34,776 nucleotides of DNA, from NCBI GenBank assembly GCA_023428425.1, contig JAEYYP010000070.1, positions 1 to 34,776 on the forward strand, in the 5' to 3' direction. Positions 1 to 7,116 of this stretch are shown here, in pieces (the first letter of the stretch is position 1; every line of letters begins with the position of its first letter). The stretch is from Pseudomonadota bacterium. Its GTDB lineage: Bacteria > Pseudomonadota > Alphaproteobacteria > Rhizobiales > Devosiaceae. The notes beneath the pieces are model-generated. The model was given only the letters and a program-made list of their open reading frames with translations, was not told the origin of the DNA and ran no database searches. Both the position numbers and the translations under genes were made by a program.

Positions 1-728
1 TCACGCATGGTCAGCTCGGGGATGAGTTCCTTGTTGGCGTCGAGCACGCCATCGACGTCGGTGAGGAACAGCAGGCGCTTGGCGCCGAGCGAGCCGGCGA
101 TGGCGCCGGCGAACGTATCGGCGTTGATGTTGTAGGTGTTGCCGTCGCGGCCCGGGGCGACAGGCGCGATCACCGGGATCATTTCGGAGCGGGCAAGGGT
201 GTCGAGCAGCGTGCGGTCGACCTCGACCGGCTCGCCGACAAATCCGAGGTCGAGGACGCGCTCGATATTGGAGCCGGGATCCTTGACGCGCTTCTCCGCC
301 TTGCGGGCGAAGACCATGTTGCCGTCCTTGCCGCACAGCCCGATGGCCCACTCGCCCTCGGCGTTGATGAGCGCGACGATTTCCTTGTTGATCGAGCCGG
401 CCAGAACCATCTCGACCACTTCCATGGTCCGGGCGTCGGTGACGCGCAGGCCACCTTCGAACTTGCTCTCGATGCCGAGGTTCTTCAGCATCGAGGCGAT
501 CTGCGGTCCGCCGCCATGCACGACGATCGGGTTGACGCGCGACTGCTTGAGCAGCGCGATGTCGCGGGCGAAGGCGCGGCCGAGCTCGATGTCGCCCATG
601 GCGTGCCCACCATACTTCACCACGACGGTCTTGCCTTCGTAGCGCTGCATGTAGGGGAGCGCCTGGCTCAATACGCCGGCGTCACGGGTAAAGGTCTCGA
701 TGTCGGGCATGGCGCGGGTCGTATCCAT
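1..728 (-). CDS. argB: Acetylglutamate kinase, C-terminus cut by window edge
   Basis: Phosphorylates N-acetyl-L-glutamate with ATP, the second step of arginine biosynthesis in the cytosol. The 242 codons present (family length about 295-300) show the amino-acid-kinase lysine/glycine motif KYGGHAM (residues 38-44), the substrate loop HGGGPQI (71-77) and GLRVTD (93-98), followed by the GLCGKDG and FLTDVDGV segments typical of ArgB. The ATG at 728 is chosen because GGACGAGG lies just upstream; an ATG at 710 is the alternative. In many Hyphomicrobiales argB directly follows engB. Here it is on the same strand as engB, but six unrelated genes lie between them. Confidence 0.96.
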   Translation of the reverse strand, partial: MDTTRAMPDIETFTRDAGVLSQALPYMQRYEGKTVVVKYGGHAMGDIELGRAFARDIALLKQSRVNPIVVHGGGPQIASMLKNLGIESKFEGGLRVTDARTMEVVEMVLAGSINKEIVALINAEGEWAIGLCGKDGNMVFARKAEKRVKDPGSNIERVLDLGFVGEPVEVDRTLLDTLARSEMIPVIAPVAPGRDGNTYNINADTFAGAIAGSLGAKRLLFLTDVDGVLDANKELIPELTMR

Positions 729-868
729 TGTGCCTCGTCCTATAGCGCATTCTGGGGGAGTCGAAAGCGCTTTTAGGGCGCCTCCCGCGTTCAACATCCA
801 ATCGCGAAGATTTCGTGACGCCGACAGAGGATAGGCAGACGCGATCGGCTTCGCTAAGGTTCCGCCCG

Positions 869-1414
869 ATGACGAATTCGAGTCCTGATATCTCCGAGCT
901 CATATCCCGCTGTGCCCTGCGGGATCGCACCGCATTTCGTGATCTCTACGCGAGGACGTCGGCGAAACTCTTCGGCGTCGTGCTTCGTATCCTAAAGGAC
1001 AGAGCAGAAGCCGAAGAGGCGCTTCAGGAAGTCTATGTGAAGATCTGGCAGCGCGCCGACCGCTATGTGCAGGGCGGCTATAGCCCGATCAGCTGGTTGG
1101 TGGCCGTCGCGCGCAACCACGCCCTCGATATCCTGAGGGCCAGGAAGCCGGTGAGCGACGACATCGACGAGGCTCTCGACATCGCCGACGCGGGGCCGGA
1201 CCCCGAACAGGCGGCGATGGACAAAGGTGAGCGCGGTCGGATCGATGCCTGCCTCGCAACCCTCGATGACGACAAGGCGGACTGTGTCCGGGGAGCCTAT
1301 CTCGATGGCTTCAGTTATGAGGAACTCGCGGCGCGCCACGGTGTGCCGCTGAACACGATGCGAACCTGGCTGCGACGCAGCCTGATCAAACTGCGGGAGT
1401 GTCTTTCGGAATGA
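869..1414 (+). CDS. ECF-family RNA polymerase sigma factor (SigK/RpoE-like)
   Basis: Directs RNA polymerase to an envelope or oxidative-stress regulon. The 181-residue protein has only sigma region 2 (about residues 21-90, with the ALQEVYVKIWQRA segment) and region 4 (about 124-178, helix-turn-helix ending NTMRTWLRRSLIKLR), which is the ECF layout. A longer reading from 815 exists, but the ATG at 869 gives a normal N-terminus and AAGG lies about 10 nt upstream. The stop overlaps the ATG of the anti-sigma gene (ATGA), so the two are translationally coupled. The probable target promoter is in front of the fasciclin gene at 2222-2250. Confidence 0.93.
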   Translation: MTNSSPDISELISRCALRDRTAFRDLYARTSAKLFGVVLRILKDRAEAEEALQEVYVKIWQRADRYVQGGYSPISWLVAVARNHALDILRARKPVSDDIDEALDIADAGPDPEQAAMDKGERGRIDACLATLDDDKADCVRGAYLDGFSYEELAARHGVPLNTMRTWLRRSLIKLRECLSE

Positions 1415-2148
1415 GCGACGGCAGGGAACATAGCGGCGGACCGGAGGACGACAAGGTCCTCGTCGCCGAATATGCGCTCGGCCTGCTCGAGGGCGGCGAG
1501 CGGGCCTTGATGGCGCATCGCGTGGCAAGCGAGCCGGCGCTGTCGGCCGAGATGCGTGTCTGGCGCGATCGGCTGGCCGCGCTCGACCGCGAGTTCGCCG
1601 AAACGCCAGCGCCGCCGGAAGCTCTCGGACGGATCGAGCACCGGCTATGGGGTGAGGCGATCGAGCCATCGCCAGTGGCACGTGCCGTGAACTGGTGGAA
1701 TTCACTGAGTTTCATGCGCGGCCTCGCCGTCGCTGGCTATGCGCTGGCGTTCGTCGCCGTAGGCTACGCCTTCATGCAGCCGCCCCGGGTCGATCCGAAT
1801 ACGCTCGCCACGCAACTGGTTGCCGCGCTGCAGGCCACTGAAGGGTCCGGCGTCGAGTTCGTCGCGTTCTACGATCAGGTGTCCGGCGCGGTTCGCATCA
1901 CCTCGCTCAGCGGCGAGGCACTGGCCGAGAACGACTACGAACTCTGGTACATCAAGGGTGACGCGCCTGCCGTCTCGATGGGCGTCCTGCCGGTGAACCA
2001 GCGGCTGGAGTTCCCGCTCGACGCCGCCGCCAGGTCCGGCATCGAGGCCGGCACGACTCTCGCGGTCACGCTCGAACGCAAGGGTGGTTCGCCGACCGGT
2101 GTGGCCGAGGGGCCGATCGTCGCCGTCGGCAAGATCACGCCGATCTGA
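1411..2148 (+). CDS. Membrane anti-sigma factor, RskA-like
   Basis: Expected to hold the upstream ECF sigma factor inactive at the membrane until a signal releases it. The 245-residue protein has a cytoplasmic anti-sigma segment (residues 18-60, starting AEYALGLLEGGE), a single transmembrane helix at about 101-122, and an extracytoplasmic domain of the anti-sigma-K (RskA) type. That domain contains the NDYELWYIKGDAP motif and ends in a beta-rich tail. No zinc-binding HxxxCxxC is visible. The start overlaps the sigma stop as ATGA; an in-frame GTG 12 nt upstream is less likely. The position directly after the sigma gene supports the partnership. Confidence 0.88.
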   Translation: MSDGREHSGGPEDDKVLVAEYALGLLEGGERALMAHRVASEPALSAEMRVWRDRLAALDREFAETPAPPEALGRIEHRLWGEAIEPSPVARAVNWWNSLSFMRGLAVAGYALAFVAVGYAFMQPPRVDPNTLATQLVAALQATEGSGVEFVAFYDQVSGAVRITSLSGEALAENDYELWYIKGDAPAVSMGVLPVNQRLEFPLDAAARSGIEAGTTLAVTLERKGGSPTGVAEGPIVAVGKITPI

Positions 2149-2221
2149 CCCCAAAACGAACTTAAACGACCGAAACCACGAAGAGTTTCATCGGAGCGAA
2201 AAAATATAGTCCGCGGTTTTT

Positions 2222-2250
2222 TGAAACAGTCTGCAAGCACCTTCCGTATC
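2222..2250 (+). promoter_or_regulatory. ECF-type promoter of the fasciclin gene
   Basis: TGAAAC (2222-2227), a 17-nt spacer and CGTATC (2245-2250) form a close match to the AAC / CGT promoter class read by ECF sigma factors. It lies 55 nt upstream of the fasciclin ATG and directly downstream of the sigma/anti-sigma pair. Control by that sigma factor is inference. Confidence 0.6.
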
Positions 2251-2305
2251 TCCGTGGGTCAAATCCGAAACAATGTCGGACAGACCCCAAAGGAAGGAAA
2301 AACAG

Positions 2306-2872
2306 ATGAAGCTCTCCACCCTCCGCGTGCTCGCCGTTTCGACCATTCTCTCGTTCTCGGCTGTTGCCGGTACTGTGGCCTACGCCGAGAATCCCATGGT
2401 CGGCGGCGCGCCGATGCTGGAAACCAAGGACATCGTCGACAACGCCGTCAATTCGGCTGACCACACCACGCTGGTCGCCGCGGTACAGGCCGCCGGTCTC
2501 GTCGAGACCCTGAAGGGCGAAGGCCCGTTCACCGTCTTCGCCCCGGTTAACGCTGCCTTCGAAGCCCTGCCGGCCGGCACCGTCGACACCCTGCTGAAGC
2601 CTGAGAACAAGGACCAGCTCGTCGGCGTGCTCACCTACCACGTCATCGCCGGCAAGATTGCTGCCGCTGACCTCGTCAAGGCCATCCAGGATGCTGGCGG
2701 CACATACAAGGCCGCGACCGTCCAGGGCGGCGAGCTGACCTTCATGCTCGACGGCGACATGGTGAAGATCACCGACGCTGCCGGTGGTGTCGCCACCGTG
2801 ACCATTGCGGACGTCATGCAGTCGAATGGCGTGATCCACGTCATCGACAAGGTTCTCCTCCCGGCCTCGTAA
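2306..2872 (+). CDS. Secreted fasciclin (FAS1) domain protein
   Basis: An exported 188-residue protein with one FAS1 domain, a fold used in adhesion and cell-surface interactions. Residues 1-27 form a signal peptide with probable cleavage at AYA/EN. The domain covers about 40-187 and shows the H1 box (GPFTVFAPVNAAFEALP) and the H2 box (GVIHVIDKVLLP). AAGGAAGG lies about 8 nt before the ATG. It follows the sigma/anti-sigma pair and an ECF-type promoter, and is closed by a hairpin before msrB. Sigma-K-like systems in several bacteria control FAS1 proteins, so this is probably the sigma factor's effector. Confidence 0.92.
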   Translation: MKLSTLRVLAVSTILSFSAVAGTVAYAENPMVGGAPMLETKDIVDNAVNSADHTTLVAAVQAAGLVETLKGEGPFTVFAPVNAAFEALPAGTVDTLLKPENKDQLVGVLTYHVIAGKIAAADLVKAIQDAGGTYKAATVQGGELTFMLDGDMVKITDAAGGVATVTIADVMQSNGVIHVIDKVLLPAS

Positions 2873-2912
2873 CCTCCGCGCCACCTGGCGCGAAGTAAGG
2901 CATGACCCGAAA

Positions 2913-2952
2913 TCGTGTCCCGCGGGAGCAATCCTTGCGGGACACGAGCTTT
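2913..2952 (+). terminator. Hairpin terminator after the fasciclin gene
   Basis: An 11-bp perfect stem (TCGTGTCCCGC at 2913-2923 with GCGGGACACGA at 2937-2947) around a 13-nt loop is followed by GCTTTT. It separates fasciclin from msrB. Confidence 0.7.
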
Positions 2953-3014
2953 TGAGGTGCAGGACTCCCCTGCGACCGGCTAGGATGCTAACAATAGTGG
3001 AAAGGCCAGAGGCC

Positions 3015-3533
3015 ATGAAACTCGATCGACGTTCAGTTCTGCTGGGTGGTAGCGCCGTGGCGATGCTTGGCACCCTCGGCCTCCTCTCGCGGCCGATGGG
3101 CACCTCCATCGCTGCCGAAGAGGCGACGGCGAAGGGACCGTTCCCCTTCGAACTCACCGATGCCGAATGGAAGAAGAAGCTCACGCCGCTGACCTATCAG
3201 GTGCTGCGGCACGAATACACGGAGCGTCCGGGAACATCCGAATTGAACTACGAGCATCGCGTGGGCACCTTCAATTGTGCCGGCTGCGATATTCCGCTGT
3301 TTGACAGCGAGACCAAGTACGAGAGCGGCACCGGCTGGCCGAGCTTCTATCAGCCGATCGCCGGCGCGGTGGGCGAGGCAACCGACTACAAGCTGGGCTA
3401 TCCGCGAACCGAGGTGCACTGCGCCAATTGCGGCGGCCACCTCGGCCATGTGTTCACCGATGGCCCCGAGCCCACTGGCCTGCGCTACTGCATGAATGGC
3501 GCGGCCCTCCAGTTTCACGCCTCCGAGGCGTAA
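3015..3533 (+). CDS. msrB: Peptide-methionine (R)-S-oxide reductase with Tat signal
   Basis: Reduces R-methionine sulfoxide in oxidised proteins. The 172-residue protein begins with a twin-arginine-like signal (DRRSVLLGGSAVAML), so it probably acts outside the cytoplasm. The MsrB domain covers about residues 45-170 with zinc cysteines C88, C91, C136 and C139 and the catalytic cysteine C159 in RYCMN. The ATG at 3015 is preceded by CAGAGG; an upstream in-frame start at 2952 would run into the terminator region and hide the Tat motif. An exported MsrB next to an ECF sigma module fits an envelope oxidative-repair role (inference). Confidence 0.95.
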   Translation: MKLDRRSVLLGGSAVAMLGTLGLLSRPMGTSIAAEEATAKGPFPFELTDAEWKKKLTPLTYQVLRHEYTERPGTSELNYEHRVGTFNCAGCDIPLFDSETKYESGTGWPSFYQPIAGAVGEATDYKLGYPRTEVHCANCGGHLGHVFTDGPEPTGLRYCMNGAALQFHASEA

Positions 3534-3559
3534 CCAGTACCGACCTCCAAGCTCGGTAG

Positions 3560-3593
3560 CCCCCAACCGCAAGGTTGGGGGTTCTTCTTTTTT
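3560..3593 (+). terminator. Rho-independent terminator after msrB
   Basis: A 9-bp stem (3560-3568 with 3573-3581) closed by a GCAA tetraloop is followed by TTCTTCTTTTTT. It is a textbook intrinsic terminator. Confidence 0.92.
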
Positions 3594-3659
3594 GCCTGAC
3601 AGTCATGCGCCTGGCGCCGCTTGCGCTCCGATGCAAACCGCGCCAATTCTGCCCTCACG

Positions 3660-4364
3660 ATGAAACTCACGATCATTCAGACTGGCGAGGTGCCGCCGTC
3701 GCTGCGCCCCCGCTTTGGCGCCTATCCTCCCATGTTCACGCGGATGTTCGACGAGGCCGGCGCCGGCTTCGATTACGACACCGTGCCGATCCATGAAGGC
3801 GCGGGCTTTCCCGACCCCACCGGCCTCGACGCCATCCTGATCACCGGGTCTGCTGCAGGCGTCTACGACGACTTCGCGTGGCTCGAGCCGCTGCGGGCTT
3901 TCATTCGCGGTGCCTACGCGGCGAACACGCCGATGCTCGGCATCTGCTTCGGCCACCAGATCATGGCCGATGCGCTGGGTGGTGAGGTGCGGAAGTCCGA
4001 AAAGGGCTGGGGCCTCGGGCGCCACACCTACGAGGTGAAGGCGCGCCCGAGTTTCCTTGCGACCGACCTGCCGGCCTTGTCGATCGCCTGCTCGCACCAG
4101 GACCAGGTGATCACGCCGCCCAAGGAGGCGGAGGTGTTCCTCGCCTCGGAGTTCACGCCTAATGCAGGCCTCGCTTATCGCAATGGCAGGGCCTTGAGCC
4201 TGCAGCCGCATCCCGAGTTCCTCGACGACTACACTCTGGCGCTCGCCGAACTCCGCCGTGGCAAGGCACCGGACGAAGTGGTGGATGGCGCCGTCTCGTC
4301 GCTCGAAAACCCATCGCACAGTGCCGACATGGCCGGGTGGCTCGGGAACTTTCTCTCCCGCTGA
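3660..4364 (+). CDS. Class I glutamine amidotransferase-like protein
   Basis: A 234-residue stand-alone class I glutamine amidotransferase of the GMP-synthase-like type. The nucleophile elbow is GICFGH with C96, and the rest of the triad is H184 and E186 in QPHPEF. These proteins cleave glutamine or gamma-glutamyl compounds; the true substrate cannot be read from the sequence. The ATG at 3660 begins the conserved beta strand MKLTIIQTG; the longer reading from 3621 adds a poor N-terminus. No synthetase domain or obvious partner gene is adjacent. Confidence 0.88.
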   Translation: MKLTIIQTGEVPPSLRPRFGAYPPMFTRMFDEAGAGFDYDTVPIHEGAGFPDPTGLDAILITGSAAGVYDDFAWLEPLRAFIRGAYAANTPMLGICFGHQIMADALGGEVRKSEKGWGLGRHTYEVKARPSFLATDLPALSIACSHQDQVITPPKEAEVFLASEFTPNAGLAYRNGRALSLQPHPEFLDDYTLALAELRRGKAPDEVVDGAVSSLENPSHSADMAGWLGNFLSR

Positions 4365-4499
4365 CCAAGGACGCTCCGCCGGGCGGCGTCCAATAATTCG
4401 CAGCATTGCTTCGGGTCGATTGCGCCGATCCGGGCACGTGGTGTCTTTCCTCATCGGGGAAAGACTGCAATTGTCATTTGGTTTCAGGGGGATGGTCAG

Positions 4500-5723
4500 T
4501 TGATTAAGCTTTTTTTCGGCGCCGCGGTCGCGGCACTCTTTGCTACCACGACGATGGCGGCGCCCGAGGACGACTACGTCATCTTCAAGACTGCGGCGGC
4601 GATCAACCATGCCTGCGGCGGCCTGAAGTACCTCGAGCATGTCCGCACCCTGGGAGCGGCCGCCAAGGCAATCGGCCTGACCACCGAGGACGCCCATTCG
4701 CGCGATGGCCGCATGTCGGAGGAGGACTACGAGACCTGGCGGGCTGCGCTCGAAGCCCGGGCCGCAAACGAAGCCAAGGTGGTCGCCTGCACGCAGCTTT
4801 CTCACCAGTACCTCCTCTGGGGGAAGGGCGTTGCGGCCGAGGAAATCTACCGCGGGCTCGTCCTCGCGATGCACTTTGCCGGGAATCTTTCCGACCCCAT
4901 GACCTACGCGCCCATAGAGCCCGACCGAATGCAGGCCATGAACCGCTATGATGGCTACCTGCAGGCGCTGTATGGCGACCGGTTTCCGCAGTTTTCGGCG
5001 CGCCAGAAGGAGCTGGCGATCCAGCAGTTGCCGGTCGCCGATCCCTATAGCGGGTTCGGCTTCGGCAGCCTGCTGCTGAGTCCGGAGGACGCGAGCAAGC
5101 TCGCCAGCGCCCAGTTCTCCGCAAACGCGGCGGTCGATGCCGTCTTCTTCGAAGTGGCCGCAGAATCTGCCGGCTTTCTCGTGCGGCCCCTGCTGATCGA
5201 GGACACCTGGACCATACCGGACCTGCGACCGGGAGCGACGCCGACCGACCCGGGCATGCCCGTGATACACGGGCCGCACTACGATCTGATCGACCTGACG
5301 CCGGATGACGACGATACCTCGCTCTCGCGGCTCTACTCGGTGGTTACGCTACGGCCGGACAACGGACTGAGAGTACAGTACTTCGGCGACGCCGCCGCCC
5401 GGCTCGTTGAAGGTACGGTGCGCCTGATGGTCCGTACCGAGCCGTTGCCGGAAGGCGCCAACGTCTATCAGTTCTTCAACACGCAGGCGTTTCGCGATGG
5501 CACCACTTCCTACGACGGGGTACGGGTGGAGGCTGGATGCCTGAGCGCGGCCTGCTTCGATTTTCCACCGGACGCGACCGATGCGTTCGTCCGCGACACC
5601 CGCAACGAGTTTGCCGAGCTCTTTGCCTCGGCCGCCCCCGGTGCCCAGCCCGAGCCCGGCGATGTCAGCTACCGGCCGGGTCGCGTCAGCAACTTCTACG
5701 CCTACAAGCTGCTGCGGCAGTAG
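4500..5723 (+). CDS. Exported protein of unknown function
   Basis: I do not recognise this 407-residue protein. The TTG start at 4500 follows an AGGGGGATG Shine-Dalgarno-like stretch, and no in-frame ATG offers a better start. Residues 1-21 form a signal peptide ending TMAA, so the product is periplasmic or exported. The mature part is acidic, mixed alpha/beta, has no second hydrophobic helix, and has cysteines near residues 38 and 98 and a closely spaced pair near 345-350 that could form disulfides. It ends 3 nt from the convergent engB stop. Confidence 0.75.
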   Translation: MIKLFFGAAVAALFATTTMAAPEDDYVIFKTAAAINHACGGLKYLEHVRTLGAAAKAIGLTTEDAHSRDGRMSEEDYETWRAALEARAANEAKVVACTQLSHQYLLWGKGVAAEEIYRGLVLAMHFAGNLSDPMTYAPIEPDRMQAMNRYDGYLQALYGDRFPQFSARQKELAIQQLPVADPYSGFGFGSLLLSPEDASKLASAQFSANAAVDAVFFEVAAESAGFLVRPLLIEDTWTIPDLRPGATPTDPGMPVIHGPHYDLIDLTPDDDDTSLSRLYSVVTLRPDNGLRVQYFGDAAARLVEGTVRLMVRTEPLPEGANVYQFFNTQAFRDGTTSYDGVRVEAGCLSAACFDFPPDATDAFVRDTRNEFAELFASAAPGAQPEPGDVSYRPGRVSNFYAYKLLRQ

Positions 5724-5726
5724 TGC

Positions 5727-6374
5727 CTAGTGCTCCAGCAGCCGCTGGATCTCGGCGCGCAGGGTCTCCATCCCGAACTTGGTCTCCGATGAGGTGACGA
5801 TGAGGTCGGGGTGGGCGGCGGGGCGCTTGGCGATGGCTTCGCGGGTCTTGCGCAGGGCTTCCTGAAGCTCGGAATTGCTGGGCTTGTCCGCCTTGGTGAC
5901 CACGACCTGGTAGCTGACCGCCGCCTTGTCGAGCTCGTTCATCACCGACTTGTCGTTGGCATTGGGGCCGTGGCGACCGTCGATCAGCACATAGACGCGG
6001 CGCAGGTTGGGCCGGCCGGTGAGGTACTGGTGGATCAGCCGTGTCCACTGCTTCACCTTCGCCTCGGGCGCCTTCGCGAAGCCATAGCCGGGCATGTCGA
6101 CGATGCGGAGCGGCGCGTCCTGGCTCTCGAAGATGTTGAGCTCCTGCGTCCGCCCCGGCGTGTTCGACGTGCGGGCGAGGCCGGTAGTGCCGGTCAGGGC
6201 GTTGATCAGGCTCGACTTGCCGACATTCGAGCGGCCGGCGAAGGCGACTTCCAGCCGGTCCGCCTCGGGCAGGTCGTCGATCCTCACCGCGCCCTTGATG
6301 AAGGTGAATGGCCGCGCGAACAGCAATCGTCCCGCTTCGATCTCGGCTTCGTTGAACTTGGGCGTGTCGGTCAT
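5727..6374 (-). CDS. engB: Ribosome biogenesis GTPase EngB/YsxC/YihA
   Basis: Essential GTPase for assembly of the large ribosomal subunit. The 215-residue protein has all G motifs: G1 GRSNVGKSS (47-55), G2 NTPGRTQ (71-77), G3 DMPG (93-96), G4 TKAD, and a C-terminal SSETKFG segment at the G5 position. Length is normal for the family. It is the last gene of the rpmH-rnpA-yidC operon here, 32 nt after the sulfotransferase-like gene. Confidence 0.97.
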   Translation of the reverse strand: MTDTPKFNEAEIEAGRLLFARPFTFIKGAVRIDDLPEADRLEVAFAGRSNVGKSSLINALTGTTGLARTSNTPGRTQELNIFESQDAPLRIVDMPGYGFAKAPEAKVKQWTRLIHQYLTGRPNLRRVYVLIDGRHGPNANDKSVMNELDKAAVSYQVVVTKADKPSNSELQEALRKTREAIAKRPAAHPDLIVTSSETKFGMETLRAEIQRLLEH

Positions 6375-6406
6375 TTCGCCGTCTTAGGCGAGGGCGCGGC
6401 GAAAGG

Positions 6407-7114
6407 CTAGAGCGGATAGCCGAAGGCGCGCTTCTCGAGGCCGCGCGCCGTCAGCTCGCGCGAGAACTGCGGCCAGTTGCTGAGCTTGTCGGCGGCGGCC
6501 CGCACCCGATCCTGCCGGACAAGTCCGGTGGAGGTGAGGGCAGGCGGGATGCGCAGCGTGATCCCCACTTGCGCCGCGGCCGCCGACAGTCGTTTCAGGG
6601 GCCACTCCGGCGGCTGATCGAGGTCGGTCTCGTAGCGCAGCACGGGGACCGGGAGATAGCGCCGGCTGAGCCAGCCATGCCAGTGAGCGAACCAGTTTTC
6701 CTGCGCCTCCATGAAGGCGACGAAATCGTCGATCGAGGCGCGAAGCTTCAGCTCGGATGTGTCGACACCCTGCCATCGGCCCAACTCGATCGCCTTGCAC
6801 CAGCTGATATAGGCGTCGATCTGCCGCCTCATGACCAGCACCAGTCGCACCCCGCGCCTGTCGGCCACCGCAGTGATGGCCTCTTCGAGCGGCAGCATGT
6901 CGTGCCAGAGCCGAAACAGCATGACCCGCTTGCCGGCCGAGCGGGTGGCCTCGGTCGCAGCGGCCATCGCCGCTTCCGGCGCCAGCTTCTCGGCCAGGGA
7001 TTCGAAGAGGTGTGGAAACGGTTGAGCCTCCGCGAGGTTGTCGCAGAGGCTCAACAGGTGGCTTGCGCCGGTGCGGGGGCTCGAGATGAGGCAGACGGTG
7101 TCGAGCACCGCCAC
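6407..7114 (-). CDS. Stf0-like sulfotransferase
   Basis: A 235-residue protein with the sulfotransferase fold, which transfers sulfate from PAPS to an acceptor. The 5'-phosphosulfate loop is SSPRTGASHLL (residues 11-21). The 3'-phosphate motif appears as VMRRQIDAYISWCKAIELG, close to the RRR...AVS.W pattern of Stf0 trehalose sulfotransferases. The acceptor is unknown. It starts with GTG 2 nt after the yidC stop, so it is translationally coupled to yidC and co-transcribed with engB. Its place inside this conserved core operon is unusual. Confidence 0.7.
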   Translation of the reverse strand: MAVLDTVCLISSPRTGASHLLSLCDNLAEAQPFPHLFESLAEKLAPEAAMAAATEATRSAGKRVMLFRLWHDMLPLEEAITAVADRRGVRLVLVMRRQIDAYISWCKAIELGRWQGVDTSELKLRASIDDFVAFMEAQENWFAHWHGWLSRRYLPVPVLRYETDLDQPPEWPLKRLSAAAAQVGITLRIPPALTSTGLVRQDRVRAAADKLSNWPQFSRELTARGLEKRAFGYPL

Positions 7115-7116
7115 GC

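Noticed and set aside
4369..4391. Hairpin after the amidotransferase gene
   Set aside because: The stem is only 6 bp when a feasible loop is required and no T tract follows, so termination is not supported.
3603..5279. Open frame of 558 codons on the minus strand across 3603-5279
   Set aside because: Antisense to the glutamine amidotransferase and the exported protein, both of which have clear starts and motifs.
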